Below, one piece after another: positions 1 to 8,294 of a stretch of DNA of 64,000 bases. The stretch is from Nonomuraea jabiensis (GTDB taxonomy: Bacteria; Actinomycetota; Actinomycetes; Streptosporangiales; Streptosporangiaceae). Below the pieces are notes generated by a model. The model was not told where the DNA came from and made no database searches. It worked only from the letters and a program-made list of their open reading frames with translations. Position 1 is the stretch's first letter, and every line of letters begins with the position of its first letter. The stretch spans positions 2,170,001 through 2,234,000 of the forward strand of contig NZ_JACHMB010000001.1 in the NCBI RefSeq assembly GCF_014204795.1, in the 5' to 3' direction. Position numbers and translations under genes: made by a program.

Positions 1-405
1 CGGCTCGTCGGGGTCGAGGCGGAGGGCGGCGCCGGGGCGGCCAGGGGAAGCCTCGGCGTGCTGCACGGCTTCCGCTCGCTGTTCCTCCAGGACGGCCACG
101 GGCAGATCACCGAGGCGCACTCCATCGCCGCCGGTCTCGACTACCCCGGGGTCGGGCCGGAGCACGCCCACCTGCGCGACCTCGGCCGGGCGCGCTACGT
201 CACGGTCTCCGACGAGGAGGTGGTGGACGCGGCCGTGCGGCTGGCCCGCGCCGAGGGCATCGTGCCCGCGCTGGAGTCGGCGCACGCGGTCGCGTGGGTG
301 ATCCGCGCGGCGCGTACGGGCGAGCTGCCGCCGGGTTCGACGGTCCTGCTCACCCTGTCCGGCAGGGGCGACAAGGACATCTCGACCCTGAAGGAGCTGG
401 TATGA
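1..405 (+). CDS. trpB: Tryptophan synthase beta chain, C-terminal part (cut by window start)
   Basis: The frame is open from the first base, so this is the last 134 residues of the gene. TrpB is the PLP enzyme that joins indole (delivered by TrpA) and serine to make tryptophan. The visible part carries the typical C-terminal end, including SGRGDKD and a segment with ESAHA, matching the closing part of the TrpB fold. The stop codon overlaps the trpA start as ATGA (402-405), so the two subunits are translationally coupled, as expected for an alpha2beta2 complex. The PLP lysine and the N-terminal half lie upstream of the window. Confidence 0.97.
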   Translation, partial: RLVGVEAEGGAGAARGSLGVLHGFRSLFLQDGHGQITEAHSIAAGLDYPGVGPEHAHLRDLGRARYVTVSDEEVVDAAVRLARAEGIVPALESAHAVAWVIRAARTGELPPGSTVLLTLSGRGDKDISTLKELV

Positions 406-1238
406 GCACCGGCCTGCTCGAAAGGCCGCTGCGCGCCCGGCGCGACGGCGGCCACAAGCTGCTCATGCCGTACGTGACCGGCGGCATCACCCCCGGCTGG
501 ACCGGCTACCTGCGGGCGTTCGCCGCCGCCGGCGCGGACGCGATCGAGCTCGGCCTGCCGTTCTCCGACCCGACGCTCGACGGCGCCACCATCCAGGAGG
601 CGTCGGACGCGGCGCTGGCCCGGGGCGCGACGGCCCACGGCATCCTGGCCGAGGTCGCCGAGCTGCGCCTGGACGTGCCGCTGGTCGCCAGCACCTACTA
701 CAACCTGGTGCTGCGCGACGGGCCCGCGGAGTTCTGCCGGGCGCTGCGGCGGGCGGGGGTCGCCGGGCTCATCGTGCCCGACCTGCCGCTGGACGAGGCC
801 GGCGAGCTGGCGGACGCGGCCGCCGAGGCCGGCGTCGACCTGGTCCTGCTCGCCTCCCCCGCGACGCCGCAGCAGCGGCTGGACGAGATCGCGCGCCGCA
901 GCCGGGGCTTCGTCTACGCCGTCTCGGTGATGGGCACCACCGGCGAGAGGGCCGCGCTCGCCGAGCCCGCCGCCGCCCTCACCGAACGGATCAAGCAGGG
1001 CAGCGACCGGCCGGTCTTGCTAGGATTTGGCATTTCCACGCCGGAACAGGCCGTGGAAGCCACCCGGCGCGCCGACGGTGTCGTCATCGGTGCCGCGATC
1101 ATGCGCCGGATCCTCGACGGGGCGGCGCCGGACGACGTCGGCGCCTACCTGACGGGCCTGCGGCGGGCCCTGGACCAGGAGCGTGACGAAAGACGATGGC
1201 CCGCGACGCCGGACACGAAGCGAGGTACCGCGCCATAG
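402..1238 (+). CDS. trpA: Tryptophan synthase alpha chain
   Basis: This 278-residue TIM-barrel protein cleaves indole-3-glycerol phosphate and passes indole to TrpB. Family landmarks are visible: the MPYVTGG strand near residue 22, [10 protein letters not shown] (catalytic Glu followed by the Asp of the SDP motif), [10 protein letters not shown] near residue 125, and a C-terminal GFGISTPEQ phosphate-binding loop. The start is fixed by the ATGA overlap with trpB. The C-terminal tail after the last helix is rich in Arg, Glu and Asp and overlaps the next gene by 43 bases in another frame, so its last residues may be dispensable. It is the last trp gene here. Confidence 0.97.
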   Translation: MSTGLLERPLRARRDGGHKLLMPYVTGGITPGWTGYLRAFAAAGADAIELGLPFSDPTLDGATIQEASDAALARGATAHGILAEVAELRLDVPLVASTYYNLVLRDGPAEFCRALRRAGVAGLIVPDLPLDEAGELADAAAEAGVDLVLLASPATPQQRLDEIARRSRGFVYAVSVMGTTGERAALAEPAAALTERIKQGSDRPVLLGFGISTPEQAVEATRRADGVVIGAAIMRRILDGAAPDDVGAYLTGLRRALDQERDERRWPATPDTKRGTAP

Positions 1239-1951
1239 CCGCCGACCTCGCCGCGAAGATCCGGTCGGGACATTACGCCCCTGGGGCGGCGCTGCCGCCC
1301 CAACGCGAGCTGAGCGCCTCGTACGGGGTCACCCTGATGACGCTGCGCCAGGCGCTCCGGCAGCTCAGCGACGAAGGGCTGATCGTGCAGCAGGCCGGCC
1401 GGGGCACGTTCGTGTCCCCGCCGCACCTGGCCTACCAGCTGGGCTCCCTGCAGAGCCTCGCCGACGACCTCAGGAAGCAGGGCCACGAGGTACGCACGGT
1501 CGTGCTCGGGCGTTCCCTGCGCCGGGTCCCGGCCGGGGTCGCCACGCAGCTGCGCACCGCTCCCGGCGAGAGCGCGCTGCGACTGGAACGGGTGCGCGAG
1601 TTCGCCGGCCGCCCCGCGATCCACCAGGTCTCGTGGATCCGGCGGCCGGCCGCCGAGCAGATCCGCGATCGGGACTTCACCGCCGTCTCCCTCTACGGCG
1701 CCCTGGCCGACTGCGGCGTGGCGGTGGCGCGGGCCTCGGAGAAGATCCGGCCGGGCCTGCTCGACCCGGCCGTCGCGGCGCACCTCGGGGAGCCGCCCGG
1801 CAGCCCGGTCTTCCTCAGCGAGCGGATCACGTACGCGCTCGACGCCACCGCGCTGGTCGCCGACCACGCCACCATCCTGGCCAGCATGATGGAGATCCGC
1901 ACAGAACGGGCCGCCACCGGCCTCTCGCTCACCTGGGGCGCGAGCACCTGA
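1196..1951 (+). CDS. GntR-family regulator with UTRA ligand domain
   Basis: The 251-residue protein has an N-terminal winged helix (about residues 10-75, with LPPQRELSASYGV and the wing segment GRGTFVSP) and a C-terminal UTRA effector domain (about 95-240). This is the HutC-type subfamily, which usually binds sugars, amino acids or related small ligands. The gene starts inside the 3' end of trpA with no strong ribosome-binding site, so it is probably coupled to trp translation. The ligand cannot be told from sequence. A link to tryptophan supply would be only by position. Confidence 0.9.
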   Translation: MARDAGHEARYRAIAADLAAKIRSGHYAPGAALPPQRELSASYGVTLMTLRQALRQLSDEGLIVQQAGRGTFVSPPHLAYQLGSLQSLADDLRKQGHEVRTVVLGRSLRRVPAGVATQLRTAPGESALRLERVREFAGRPAIHQVSWIRRPAAEQIRDRDFTAVSLYGALADCGVAVARASEKIRPGLLDPAVAAHLGEPPGSPVFLSERITYALDATALVADHATILASMMEIRTERAATGLSLTWGAST

Positions 1952-2093
1952 TCCCCACCCAGAAAGAGCGCTCAGGTAGATCTCGGGCAATGTTTTCGAT
2001 CTAGGTCGGCGCAGGCCAGCGTGTCAGCCGCCAGGAGAGACCGATCGGCTGCGATGTTGGCGCTCCAGGTCTCACCCTGTGTTGGAGCGCAAA

Positions 2094-2951
2094 ATGATCA
2101 ATCTCGGCTTCGTCGGGCCCAGCCGTCCCGCCAATGACTACAAGCTCACCGACGTGGTCGACGGTGACACCCCGAAGATCGAAATGTCGGTCCGCATGGT
2201 GTCCATCGACACCCCGGAAACCCACTTCGGGGGCACCCCGGCCACGGCCCAGGCCGCGCTCGAGCGCACCAAGGCCCGCCTGCAGGACGGCACGTACGAC
2301 GCCATCCCCGAGCACCTGCGCGAGTACCTCATCTCGCGCATCACCCCGAACGCCGCGGACCACCACATCACCGCCGGCCAGCTGGCGGCCGAGGCGCACA
2401 AGACCATGGTGAAGACCCGCCTGACCCGCCCGGACGGCACCCAGCGCAAGCTGGCCGTCGTCGCCACCGGCGAGCTCGTCGAGAACCACGGCCGCCTGCT
2501 GGCCTACACCGCGCCCTGGTTCGCCGGCGGGCCGTCGGACCCGCTGCCGCCCCGCGACGACCCGCAGCGCCGCACCTTCAACCTCGACCTGCTCTCCCTC
2601 GGATGGGCCGCCAGCTTCCTCATCTACCCCTCCATCCCGCCCTCCTTCGACCTGAACCTGATGCTCGACGAGGCCGAGGTCGCCTGGGAGCAGAAGCGCG
2701 GCGCGTGGGCGCAGTTCGGCCCGGAGCTGCTGCTGGGTTACGAGTACCGGGCCTGCGTCAAGCTCGGCGTCAAGGACCTGAAGAATCCCGCCGAGGCCGT
2801 CGCGAACGCCTACGAGCGCGTGTGCGTGGACCTGCGCACCCTGACCGAGGTCGGCCTGTACGGCTACCACCAGGTCCCGCCGCCGAACCGGCTGTGGATC
2901 TGGCAGAGGGACCTGGAGCAGGCCCGCAAGGACCTGCCCATCAAGCACTAG
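2094..2951 (+). CDS. Staphylococcal-nuclease-fold (thermonuclease family) protein
   Basis: This 285-residue protein has VVDGDTPKIEMSVRM followed by SIDTPETHFGG near its N terminus, which is the SNase core with the calcium Asp, a catalytic Arg and Glu. Further on HGRLLAY provides the second catalytic Arg. By family analogy it should be a phosphodiesterase. Two things are unusual: the core motifs are separated by a long insertion (about residues 40-130), and about 120 residues follow the last motif. There is no signal peptide. ATG 2094 is preferred over GTG 2079 because GGAG at 2084-2087 precedes it by six bases. Flanking genes are unrelated. Confidence 0.8.
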   Translation: MINLGFVGPSRPANDYKLTDVVDGDTPKIEMSVRMVSIDTPETHFGGTPATAQAALERTKARLQDGTYDAIPEHLREYLISRITPNAADHHITAGQLAAEAHKTMVKTRLTRPDGTQRKLAVVATGELVENHGRLLAYTAPWFAGGPSDPLPPRDDPQRRTFNLDLLSLGWAASFLIYPSIPPSFDLNLMLDEAEVAWEQKRGAWAQFGPELLLGYEYRACVKLGVKDLKNPAEAVANAYERVCVDLRTLTEVGLYGYHQVPPPNRLWIWQRDLEQARKDLPIKH

Positions 2952-2961
2952 TTCCTGACGC

Positions 2962-4350
2962 TCACGCCGCCGTGCGGATGATGCCCAGGGCCTCCTCCAC
3001 GCGGTCGGCGTGGGTGCGGAAGCTGAGCACGCACAGGCGCAGGAAGAACTTCCCGTCGACGGTGGTGCTGCTCAGGAAGACGCGCTGGGTGTCGTTGACG
3101 TCCGCCAGGAGCCGCCGGTTGCGCTCGTCCGTGCCACGCAGCCGGAAGAGCACGACCGTCAGGTCCGGCCGCCACGGCACCTCGAAGCGCGGGTCCTGGG
3201 CGAGCCGGCGGTGGACGTGGCCGGCGAGGTCGAGCTTCTCGTCCAGCTCCCGCGCGAAGGCGCGCACGCCGTGCAGGTGCAGCGGCAGCCACAGCCGCAG
3301 GCCGCGGAACTCCCTGGTCAGCTCCACCCCGAGATGTCCGTAGTCGGGCAGGCCGTCCAGCTCCCGCAGGTCCTGCAGATACCGGCCGTCGGCCGCGTGG
3401 GCGGCGTGGAGCACGGCCGGGTCGCGCACCAGCAGCAGGCCGGTGCCGTACGGGAGGAAGAGGCTCTTGTGCGGGTCCAGCACGATCGAGTCGGCGGCCT
3501 CGATCCCGGCGAGCCGGGTCCGGCCGCGTTCGGTGAGCTGGAAGCCGCCGCCGTAGGCCGCGTCCACGTGGAACCAGAGCCCTTCACGGCGAGCCAGCTC
3601 GCCCAGCTCTGGCAGGGGGTCGACGGTGCCGGAGCTGGTGGTCCCGGCGGTGCCGGCCAGCAGGAACGGGTGCAGTCCCGCCGCACGGTCGTCGGCGATC
3701 ATCCTGGCCGCCGCCGCGACGTCCATGCGCAGGTCCGCGGTGGCGGGCACGACGCGGACGCGCTCCGGGGGCAGGCCCGCGACGCGGGCGGCCTTGGCGA
3801 CGCAGTAGTGCGTGTGCTCGCTCACGTACAACGTGCCGTCGCCCGGCCGGCCGTGCCGGGCCGCGAGCAGCGCCGACAACGTGGCCGGCGAGCCACCCGT
3901 CGTGACCAGCCCGCCCGCGCCCGCCGGCAGTCCGAAGCGGTCGCAGAACCAGGTCACCACCCCGTGCTCCATGGCGACCAGGGCGGGTGACATCTGGGCC
4001 ACGCCGGTGAAGCGGTTGGCGGCCTGGGCGAGCAGCTCCGCCAGCGCCGCGGTGACCAGACCACCCGCCGGGAAGTAGGCCAGGTAGCCGGGCCCCGCCG
4101 TGTTCACGCCTTGCCCGGCCGCCTGACGGAACGTCTCCAGGAGCGCGCCGAAGTCGCCGGGGCCGTCGGCGGGCGGCCGGAGCAGCGCGGGGGCCAGCCG
4201 GTCCACCTGCCCGTAGTCGCTCGCGGGCGCCGAGTCCAGCTCGGCGACCCAGTCGGCCAGGAAGTCCACCGCCTGGCGGCCCAGCCGGGCGACGGCGGAT
4301 CGGTCGAGTTCGAGGGGAAGAGCACTTTCGTCGGTAGTCACGCGAGGCAC
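2962..4350 (-). CDS. PLP-dependent group II amino acid decarboxylase (aromatic-L-amino-acid decarboxylase family)
   Basis: The 462-residue protein belongs to the pyridoxal-dependent decarboxylase group II family, which releases CO2 from aromatic or other amino acids to give amines. The PLP lysine is K295 in LDPHKSLFLPYG. HVDAAYGG around residue 261 supplies the Asp that contacts the pyridine nitrogen, and TGGSPATL near 151 is the phosphate-binding region. Length and order match the family. Substrate (tryptophan, tyrosine, DOPA or 2,4-diaminobutyrate) cannot be settled. It is divergent from nothing: the AraC regulator lies upstream on the same strand. Confidence 0.93.
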   Translation of the reverse strand: MPRVTTDESALPLELDRSAVARLGRQAVDFLADWVAELDSAPASDYGQVDRLAPALLRPPADGPGDFGALLETFRQAAGQGVNTAGPGYLAYFPAGGLVTAALAELLAQAANRFTGVAQMSPALVAMEHGVVTWFCDRFGLPAGAGGLVTTGGSPATLSALLAARHGRPGDGTLYVSEHTHYCVAKAARVAGLPPERVRVVPATADLRMDVAAAARMIADDRAAGLHPFLLAGTAGTTSSGTVDPLPELGELARREGLWFHVDAAYGGGFQLTERGRTRLAGIEAADSIVLDPHKSLFLPYGTGLLLVRDPAVLHAAHAADGRYLQDLRELDGLPDYGHLGVELTREFRGLRLWLPLHLHGVRAFARELDEKLDLAGHVHRRLAQDPRFEVPWRPDLTVVLFRLRGTDERNRRLLADVNDTQRVFLSSTTVDGKFFLRLCVLSFRTHADRVEEALGIIRTAA

Positions 4351-4383
4351 CGTAAACCGGTGCCGAACGTCATGGATTGGACG

Positions 4384-5202
4384 TTATTGCACCCCCCGCT
4401 GGTAAGCGCGGGGCGGGACGCCGACGAGGCTCCGGAAGTGCCGCGAAAGGTGCGACTGATCGCAGAACCCCACCGCCACGGCGGCCTCGGCCGGCGGCAT
4501 GCCCTGCCGCAGCAGCTCGCGGGCCTTCGAGACGCGCAGCTGGGTCACGTACGCGTGCGGCGGCATGCCGTACGCGCGCCGGAACGAGCGCAACAGCGCG
4601 AACGCCGTGACCCCGGCCGTGGCGGCCAGCTCGTTCAGGCCGGGCGGGTTCGGCATTGTCGCGTGCAGCAGGTCGCGGATCTCGGCCATGCTCCTGCGCC
4701 CGGCCGAGCGGGCCGGGCGCCTCGGGCGGCGCGTGCCGTACGCGCCGAGCACGACGGTCAGCAACGCGTGCAGCTGGGAGTCGGCGGCCAGCGACGGGCC
4801 GGACTCCGCCGCGCGATGGGCGGCCCTCACCCGCCGGGCCACCGGGGCGTCGGGCACCATCCTCCGGTCGAACGACGGGATCCCGGCGGGCACGCCGAGC
4901 TCGTCCGCGACCTCCCGCATCTGCTCGACGCTCGGGTACAGCACCCGGTACGTCCACCCGTCGGCGGTCGGGGACTCGCCGGTGTGGACGATGCCGGGCT
5001 CGATCAGCACGACGTCGTCGATGCCCGCGTACTCGACGCCGTCCGCGAAACGGATCGCCTCCAGGCCCGCCTCCAGCGTCCCGATCGCGTACGTCTCATG
5101 GCTGTGCCGGGCGAACCGGCGCCGGACGAAACGTGCCCGCATCAGATCCAGGCCACCGAGGCCGCCATAACGCCAATAGCTGGCGAACTCTCCGGATGCC
5201 AT
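4384..5202 (-). CDS. AraC-family transcriptional regulator
   Basis: The 272-residue protein has an N-terminal cupin-like AraC ligand domain (RHSHETYAIGTLEAG near residue 33, then an IEPGIVHTGE loop) and a C-terminal pair of helix-turn-helix motifs (about 185-270) ending with FCDQSHLSRHFR and GVPPRAYQ. The start at 5202 is chosen because GGGAGGA precedes it by five bases; a longer frame to 5343 lacks such a site. It sits just upstream of the decarboxylase on the same strand, with 33 bases between, and may control it. Confidence 0.92.
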   Translation of the reverse strand: MASGEFASYWRYGGLGGLDLMRARFVRRRFARHSHETYAIGTLEAGLEAIRFADGVEYAGIDDVVLIEPGIVHTGESPTADGWTYRVLYPSVEQMREVADELGVPAGIPSFDRRMVPDAPVARRVRAAHRAAESGPSLAADSQLHALLTVVLGAYGTRRPRRPARSAGRRSMAEIRDLLHATMPNPPGLNELAATAGVTAFALLRSFRRAYGMPPHAYVTQLRVSKARELLRQGMPPAEAAVAVGFCDQSHLSRHFRSLVGVPPRAYQRGVQ

Positions 5203-5339
5203 GACGTCCTCCCACCGATTCCGGCACTCCCGTACCGCCGCTCCTGCGATCTCATCAGTTCGCGGGGCCGCTGCGGGCGCGCGTGAGCGCGCCGCGGCAC
5301 GTCGATCCTGCCGGGGTCGCGGACGTCGCCGAGTGGCTC

Positions 5340-6269
5340 TCACCGGGTCAGCGGGAGATCACCTGGCTTCTGTCCGGATTCAAGGGCCGCATCGCTCTCG
5401 CTCCGCTGCGCGGGCAGCTCGGGAACGGCCTCCTCCTCCGCGAGGGCGGGCCGCTCGGGCCGCTCGGGCCGCACCCGTTCGGAGCCGACCGTGGCGGGCT
5501 CGGCCGGTGCGGCGTTCTGCGTCGCCCGTTCGAAGAAGCGCAGCAGCTCGACCGGCAGCGGCATGATCAGCGTGGAGTTCTTCTCCGCGGCGACCTCCAC
5601 CACGGTCTGCAGCAGGCGCAACTGCAGCGCGCCCGGCGTCTGGGCCATGATGCCCGAGGCGTCGGCCAGCTTGCTCGCGGCCTGCAGCTCGCCGTCGGCG
5701 ACGATCACCCTGGAGCGCCGCTCGCGCTCCGCCTCGGCCTGGCGGGCGATCGACCGCTTCATGGCCTCGGGCAGCTGCACGTCCTTGATCTCCACGCGGT
5801 CGATGTGGATGCCCCAGCCGAGCGCCGGACTGTCGATCATGAGCGCGAGGCCCCGGTTCAGCTCCTCGCGGTTGGTCAGCAGGTCGTCCAGCTCGCTCTT
5901 GCCGATGATGGACCGCAGCGAGGTCTGCGCCACCTGCTCGACGGCGAACAGGTAGTTCTGCACCTCGATCGCGGCCCGCATCGGGTCCTGCACCCGGAAG
6001 TAGGCGACGGCGTCGACCCGTACGGAGACATTGTCCCTGGTGATGCCCTCCTGCGTGGGGATCGGCATCGTGACGATCTGGACGTTGACCTTCCGCATCC
6101 GATCGACGCCGGGGATCAGGAACCTCAGGCCCGGCTGGCGGATCTGCTGCTGTGCCCGGCCGAAGCGGAAGACGATGCCGCGTTCGACCTGGTTGACGAC
6201 TCTCACCCCGGCGACCACCGCCAAGAAGAGGAAGAAGGCGATGACTCCGAGCACGATGTTGATGTCCAT
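5340..6269 (-). CDS. Slipin / SPFH (band 7) domain membrane protein
   Basis: A single N-terminal membrane helix (about residues 4-24) is followed by a band 7 domain: VNQVERGIVFRFGR, then PGLRFLIPGVD and RVDAVAYFRV. A coiled-coil-like stretch rich in Ala, Glu and Arg (about 165-215) follows. The C-terminal 50 residues are Pro/Glu-rich and probably disordered. Stomatin-like proteins form oligomeric membrane scaffolds and often partner with NfeD proteases; no nfeD gene is visible beside it. The protein is 309 residues, normal for slipins apart from the acidic tail. Confidence 0.93.
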   Translation of the reverse strand: MDINIVLGVIAFFLFLAVVAGVRVVNQVERGIVFRFGRAQQQIRQPGLRFLIPGVDRMRKVNVQIVTMPIPTQEGITRDNVSVRVDAVAYFRVQDPMRAAIEVQNYLFAVEQVAQTSLRSIIGKSELDDLLTNREELNRGLALMIDSPALGWGIHIDRVEIKDVQLPEAMKRSIARQAEAERERRSRVIVADGELQAASKLADASGIMAQTPGALQLRLLQTVVEVAAEKNSTLIMPLPVELLRFFERATQNAAPAEPATVGSERVRPERPERPALAEEEAVPELPAQRSESDAALESGQKPGDLPLTR

Positions 6270-6285
6270 GGACCTATCCCTTCTC

Positions 6286-7281
6286 TTACGAGCCTAGGTC
6301 CTGTCCTGCGCAGCCGCAGCTGCGCCGCGCGACGAGGGCGGCGTGCGGGGTGAGCGGGGCGGCCGCCTCGTCGAACAGCAGGGCGACGGCCTGCTCGGCC
6401 ATGGCCTGGAGCGGCTGCTCGGTCACCGTGAGCGCCGGAGCGGTGTGGGCGCTCTCCGGGGTCCCGTCGAGGCTGATCACGGCCAGCCGGTCGGGGACGG
6501 CCAGGCCGTGGGCCCAGGCGCCGGACAGCACCCCGATGGCCTGCTCGTCCGTGGCGGTGACCAGGGCGCGCGGCAGGGTGCCCGCGGCGGCGAGGCGGCG
6601 GGTCAGGGCGTCCGCCGTGGCCCGCGAGTAGTCGCAGCGCAGGAGCTCGGCGCCGGGGTCGCCGTCGACGGCCGCGTGCCAGGCCGCCCGCCGCACACCC
6701 ACGGGCCCCTCGTCGTCGGGGCCGGCCAGGAAGGCGACGTGCCGGTGCCCGTGCCCGCGCAGGTGCGCGACCGCCTCCCGTACGGCCTGTTGATTGTCGG
6801 CCGCCGCCACGGGCGCGCCCGCAGGCCCGTTGTGGATGTAGACAGCCGGTACGCCGGCCGCCTCGGCCACCTCTGCCACGTCGCCCACGGAGTCGGACGA
6901 GACGATCACCAGCCCGTCGACCTGGGCGGCCAGGAACCGTTCGACGAGATGCCGCTGGCGCTGCGCCGAGTAGCCGGCGTTGCCGACCAGCGTGAGCAGG
7001 TCGCGGCCCTCCAGAGCCCGCTCGACGTGCCTGGCCAGGGCCCCGAAGTAGGGGTTGGACGCGTCGGCCAGCACCAGCCCGGCCACGCCCGTGGTGCGCG
7101 AGCGCAGCGCGCGGGCGATGCGGTTGGGCCGGTAGCCGAGCTCGGCCGCCGCGGCCAGGACCCGCTCGCGGGTGGCGGCGGCCACGGGACGGGGCCCGTT
7201 GTTCATCACGTAGCTGACCACCGCCGTCGAGGTCCCCGCTCGGCGGGCCACGTCGGCCAGAGTGCTCGGACGTTTCCTCAT
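6286..7281 (-). CDS. LacI-family repressor of the adjacent nucleoside catabolic genes (inferred)
   Basis: The 331-residue protein starts with a LacI helix-turn-helix and hinge (STLADVARRAGTSTAVVSYV, then a YRPNRIARALRS hinge helix) followed by a periplasmic-binding-protein-like effector domain. It ends with a small Cys pair (SCGCAGQ). It is divergent from the nucleoside hydrolase/adenosine deaminase pair, and two CG-centred palindromes lie between them, which is the normal set-up for a local repressor. A nucleoside or its breakdown product as inducer is inference from the neighbours. Confidence 0.93.
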   Translation of the reverse strand: MRKRPSTLADVARRAGTSTAVVSYVMNNGPRPVAAATRERVLAAAAELGYRPNRIARALRSRTTGVAGLVLADASNPYFGALARHVERALEGRDLLTLVGNAGYSAQRQRHLVERFLAAQVDGLVIVSSDSVGDVAEVAEAAGVPAVYIHNGPAGAPVAAADNQQAVREAVAHLRGHGHRHVAFLAGPDDEGPVGVRRAAWHAAVDGDPGAELLRCDYSRATADALTRRLAAAGTLPRALVTATDEQAIGVLSGAWAHGLAVPDRLAVISLDGTPESAHTAPALTVTEQPLQAMAEQAVALLFDEAAAPLTPHAALVARRSCGCAGQDLGS

Positions 7282-7300
7282 GGCGGTTTACATTCTCGCA

Positions 7301-7314
7301 TCTAATCGATTAGA
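7301..7314. promoter_or_regulatory. LacI-type operator, perfect palindrome
   Basis: TCTAATCGATTAGA is a perfect 14-bp palindrome with the central CG typical of LacI-family operators. It lies 19 bases upstream of the LacI gene start at 7281, in the divergent intergenic region. Confidence 0.75.
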
Positions 7315-7329
7315 TATGCACTTGGCGAT

Positions 7330-7343
7330 TCTAAACGATTAGA
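7330..7343. promoter_or_regulatory. Second LacI-type operator
   Basis: TCTAAACGATTAGA differs from the perfect operator at 7301 by one base. The two centres are 29 bp apart. This copy ends just before the ribosome-binding site of the nucleoside hydrolase gene, so a bound repressor would block that transcription unit. Confidence 0.7.
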
Positions 7344-7355
7344 CAAGAGGTGACC

Positions 7356-8294
7356 GTGCTGCCCTTGATCGTCGACACCGACACCGGCTCGGACGACGCC
7401 GTGGCGCTGCTGCTGGCCGCCGCCAGCGGCCTGGCCGACGTACGCGCGGTGACGACCGTGGCGGGCAACGTGCCCCTGGCGACCGCGACCCGCAACGCGC
7501 TGATCTCCCTGCAGACGGCCGGCCGCCCGGACGTCCCCGTCCACGAGGGCTGCCAGAGCCCCATGACCCGCGCGCTGTCCACCGCCCAGCACGTGCACGG
7601 CCAGGACGGGATGGGCGACCTGGACCTCCCCGACCCCCTGCGGGCCGCCGAGCGGGAGCACGCCGTGGACGTCCTGCTGGCCGCGCCCCGCCGCCTGCCC
7701 GGCGAGCTGACGCTGGTCACCCTGGGACCGCTCACCAACCTCGCCGCCGCCCTGCTCCGCGACCGCGACCTGCTCTCCCGCTACCGGCACGTGTACTGCA
7801 TGGCCGGCGCCGCGGACCTGTGGGGCAACGTCTCGGCCACCGCCGAGTTCAACGTGTGGGCCGACCCCGAGGCCGCCCGCGTGGTGCTCCGGGCCGCCAC
7901 GCCGGACCAGGTGACCTGGATCGGCTGGGACGTCTCGCGCCGGGACGCCGTGATGACCCCGGCGGACCAGCTGCGGATGGAGCGGCTCGGGACCCCCATG
8001 GCCACCTTCGCCCACCGCGTCAACCGGACGGTCGCCGAGTGGGCCCGCGACGTCACCGGCCTGTCCGGCTACGACCTGCCCGACCCCGTCGCCATGGCCG
8101 TGGCGCTCCGGCCCGAGCTGGCAGTCGAGCGGGAACGGGCGTACGTGGACGTCGCGCTCGGCGACGAGACCCGCGGCCAGCTCATCATCGACCGCCGCCG
8201 CTCGGCCCCCGCCCCGAACCTGACACTGGTGCGGCGGGTCGACGAGACCGCTTTCAAACAACTGCTCTTCGACACCTGCGAGGGACCGCGATGA
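7356..8294 (+). CDS. Nucleoside hydrolase (inosine-uridine preferring family fold)
   Basis: The 312-residue protein begins LPLIVDTDTGSDDAVAL, the calcium- and ribose-binding Asp cluster of nucleoside N-ribohydrolases, and has FNVWADPEAA near residue 170. In classic IU-type enzymes the late active-site motif contains His-Asp; here the equivalent stretch reads YDLPDPVAMA, with Asp kept and Pro where His is expected. Leaving-group activation may therefore differ. GTG 7356 is preferred because AGAGG precedes it by five bases; GTG 7350 would abut that site. It overlaps the next gene by ATGA. Confidence 0.92.
   Translation: MLPLIVDTDTGSDDAVALLLAAASGLADVRAVTTVAGNVPLATATRNALISLQTAGRPDVPVHEGCQSPMTRALSTAQHVHGQDGMGDLDLPDPLRAAEREHAVDVLLAAPRRLPGELTLVTLGPLTNLAAALLRDRDLLSRYRHVYCMAGAADLWGNVSATAEFNVWADPEAARVVLRAATPDQVTWIGWDVSRRDAVMTPADQLRMERLGTPMATFAHRVNRTVAEWARDVTGLSGYDLPDPVAMAVALRPELAVERERAYVDVALGDETRGQLIIDRRRSAPAPNLTLVRRVDETAFKQLLFDTCEGPR

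Noticed and set aside
1968-1975. GAGCGCTC upstream of the thermonuclease gene as a LacI operator
   Set aside because: It is only an 8-bp palindrome common in GC-rich DNA and lacks the flanking TGT/ACA of the sites found elsewhere.
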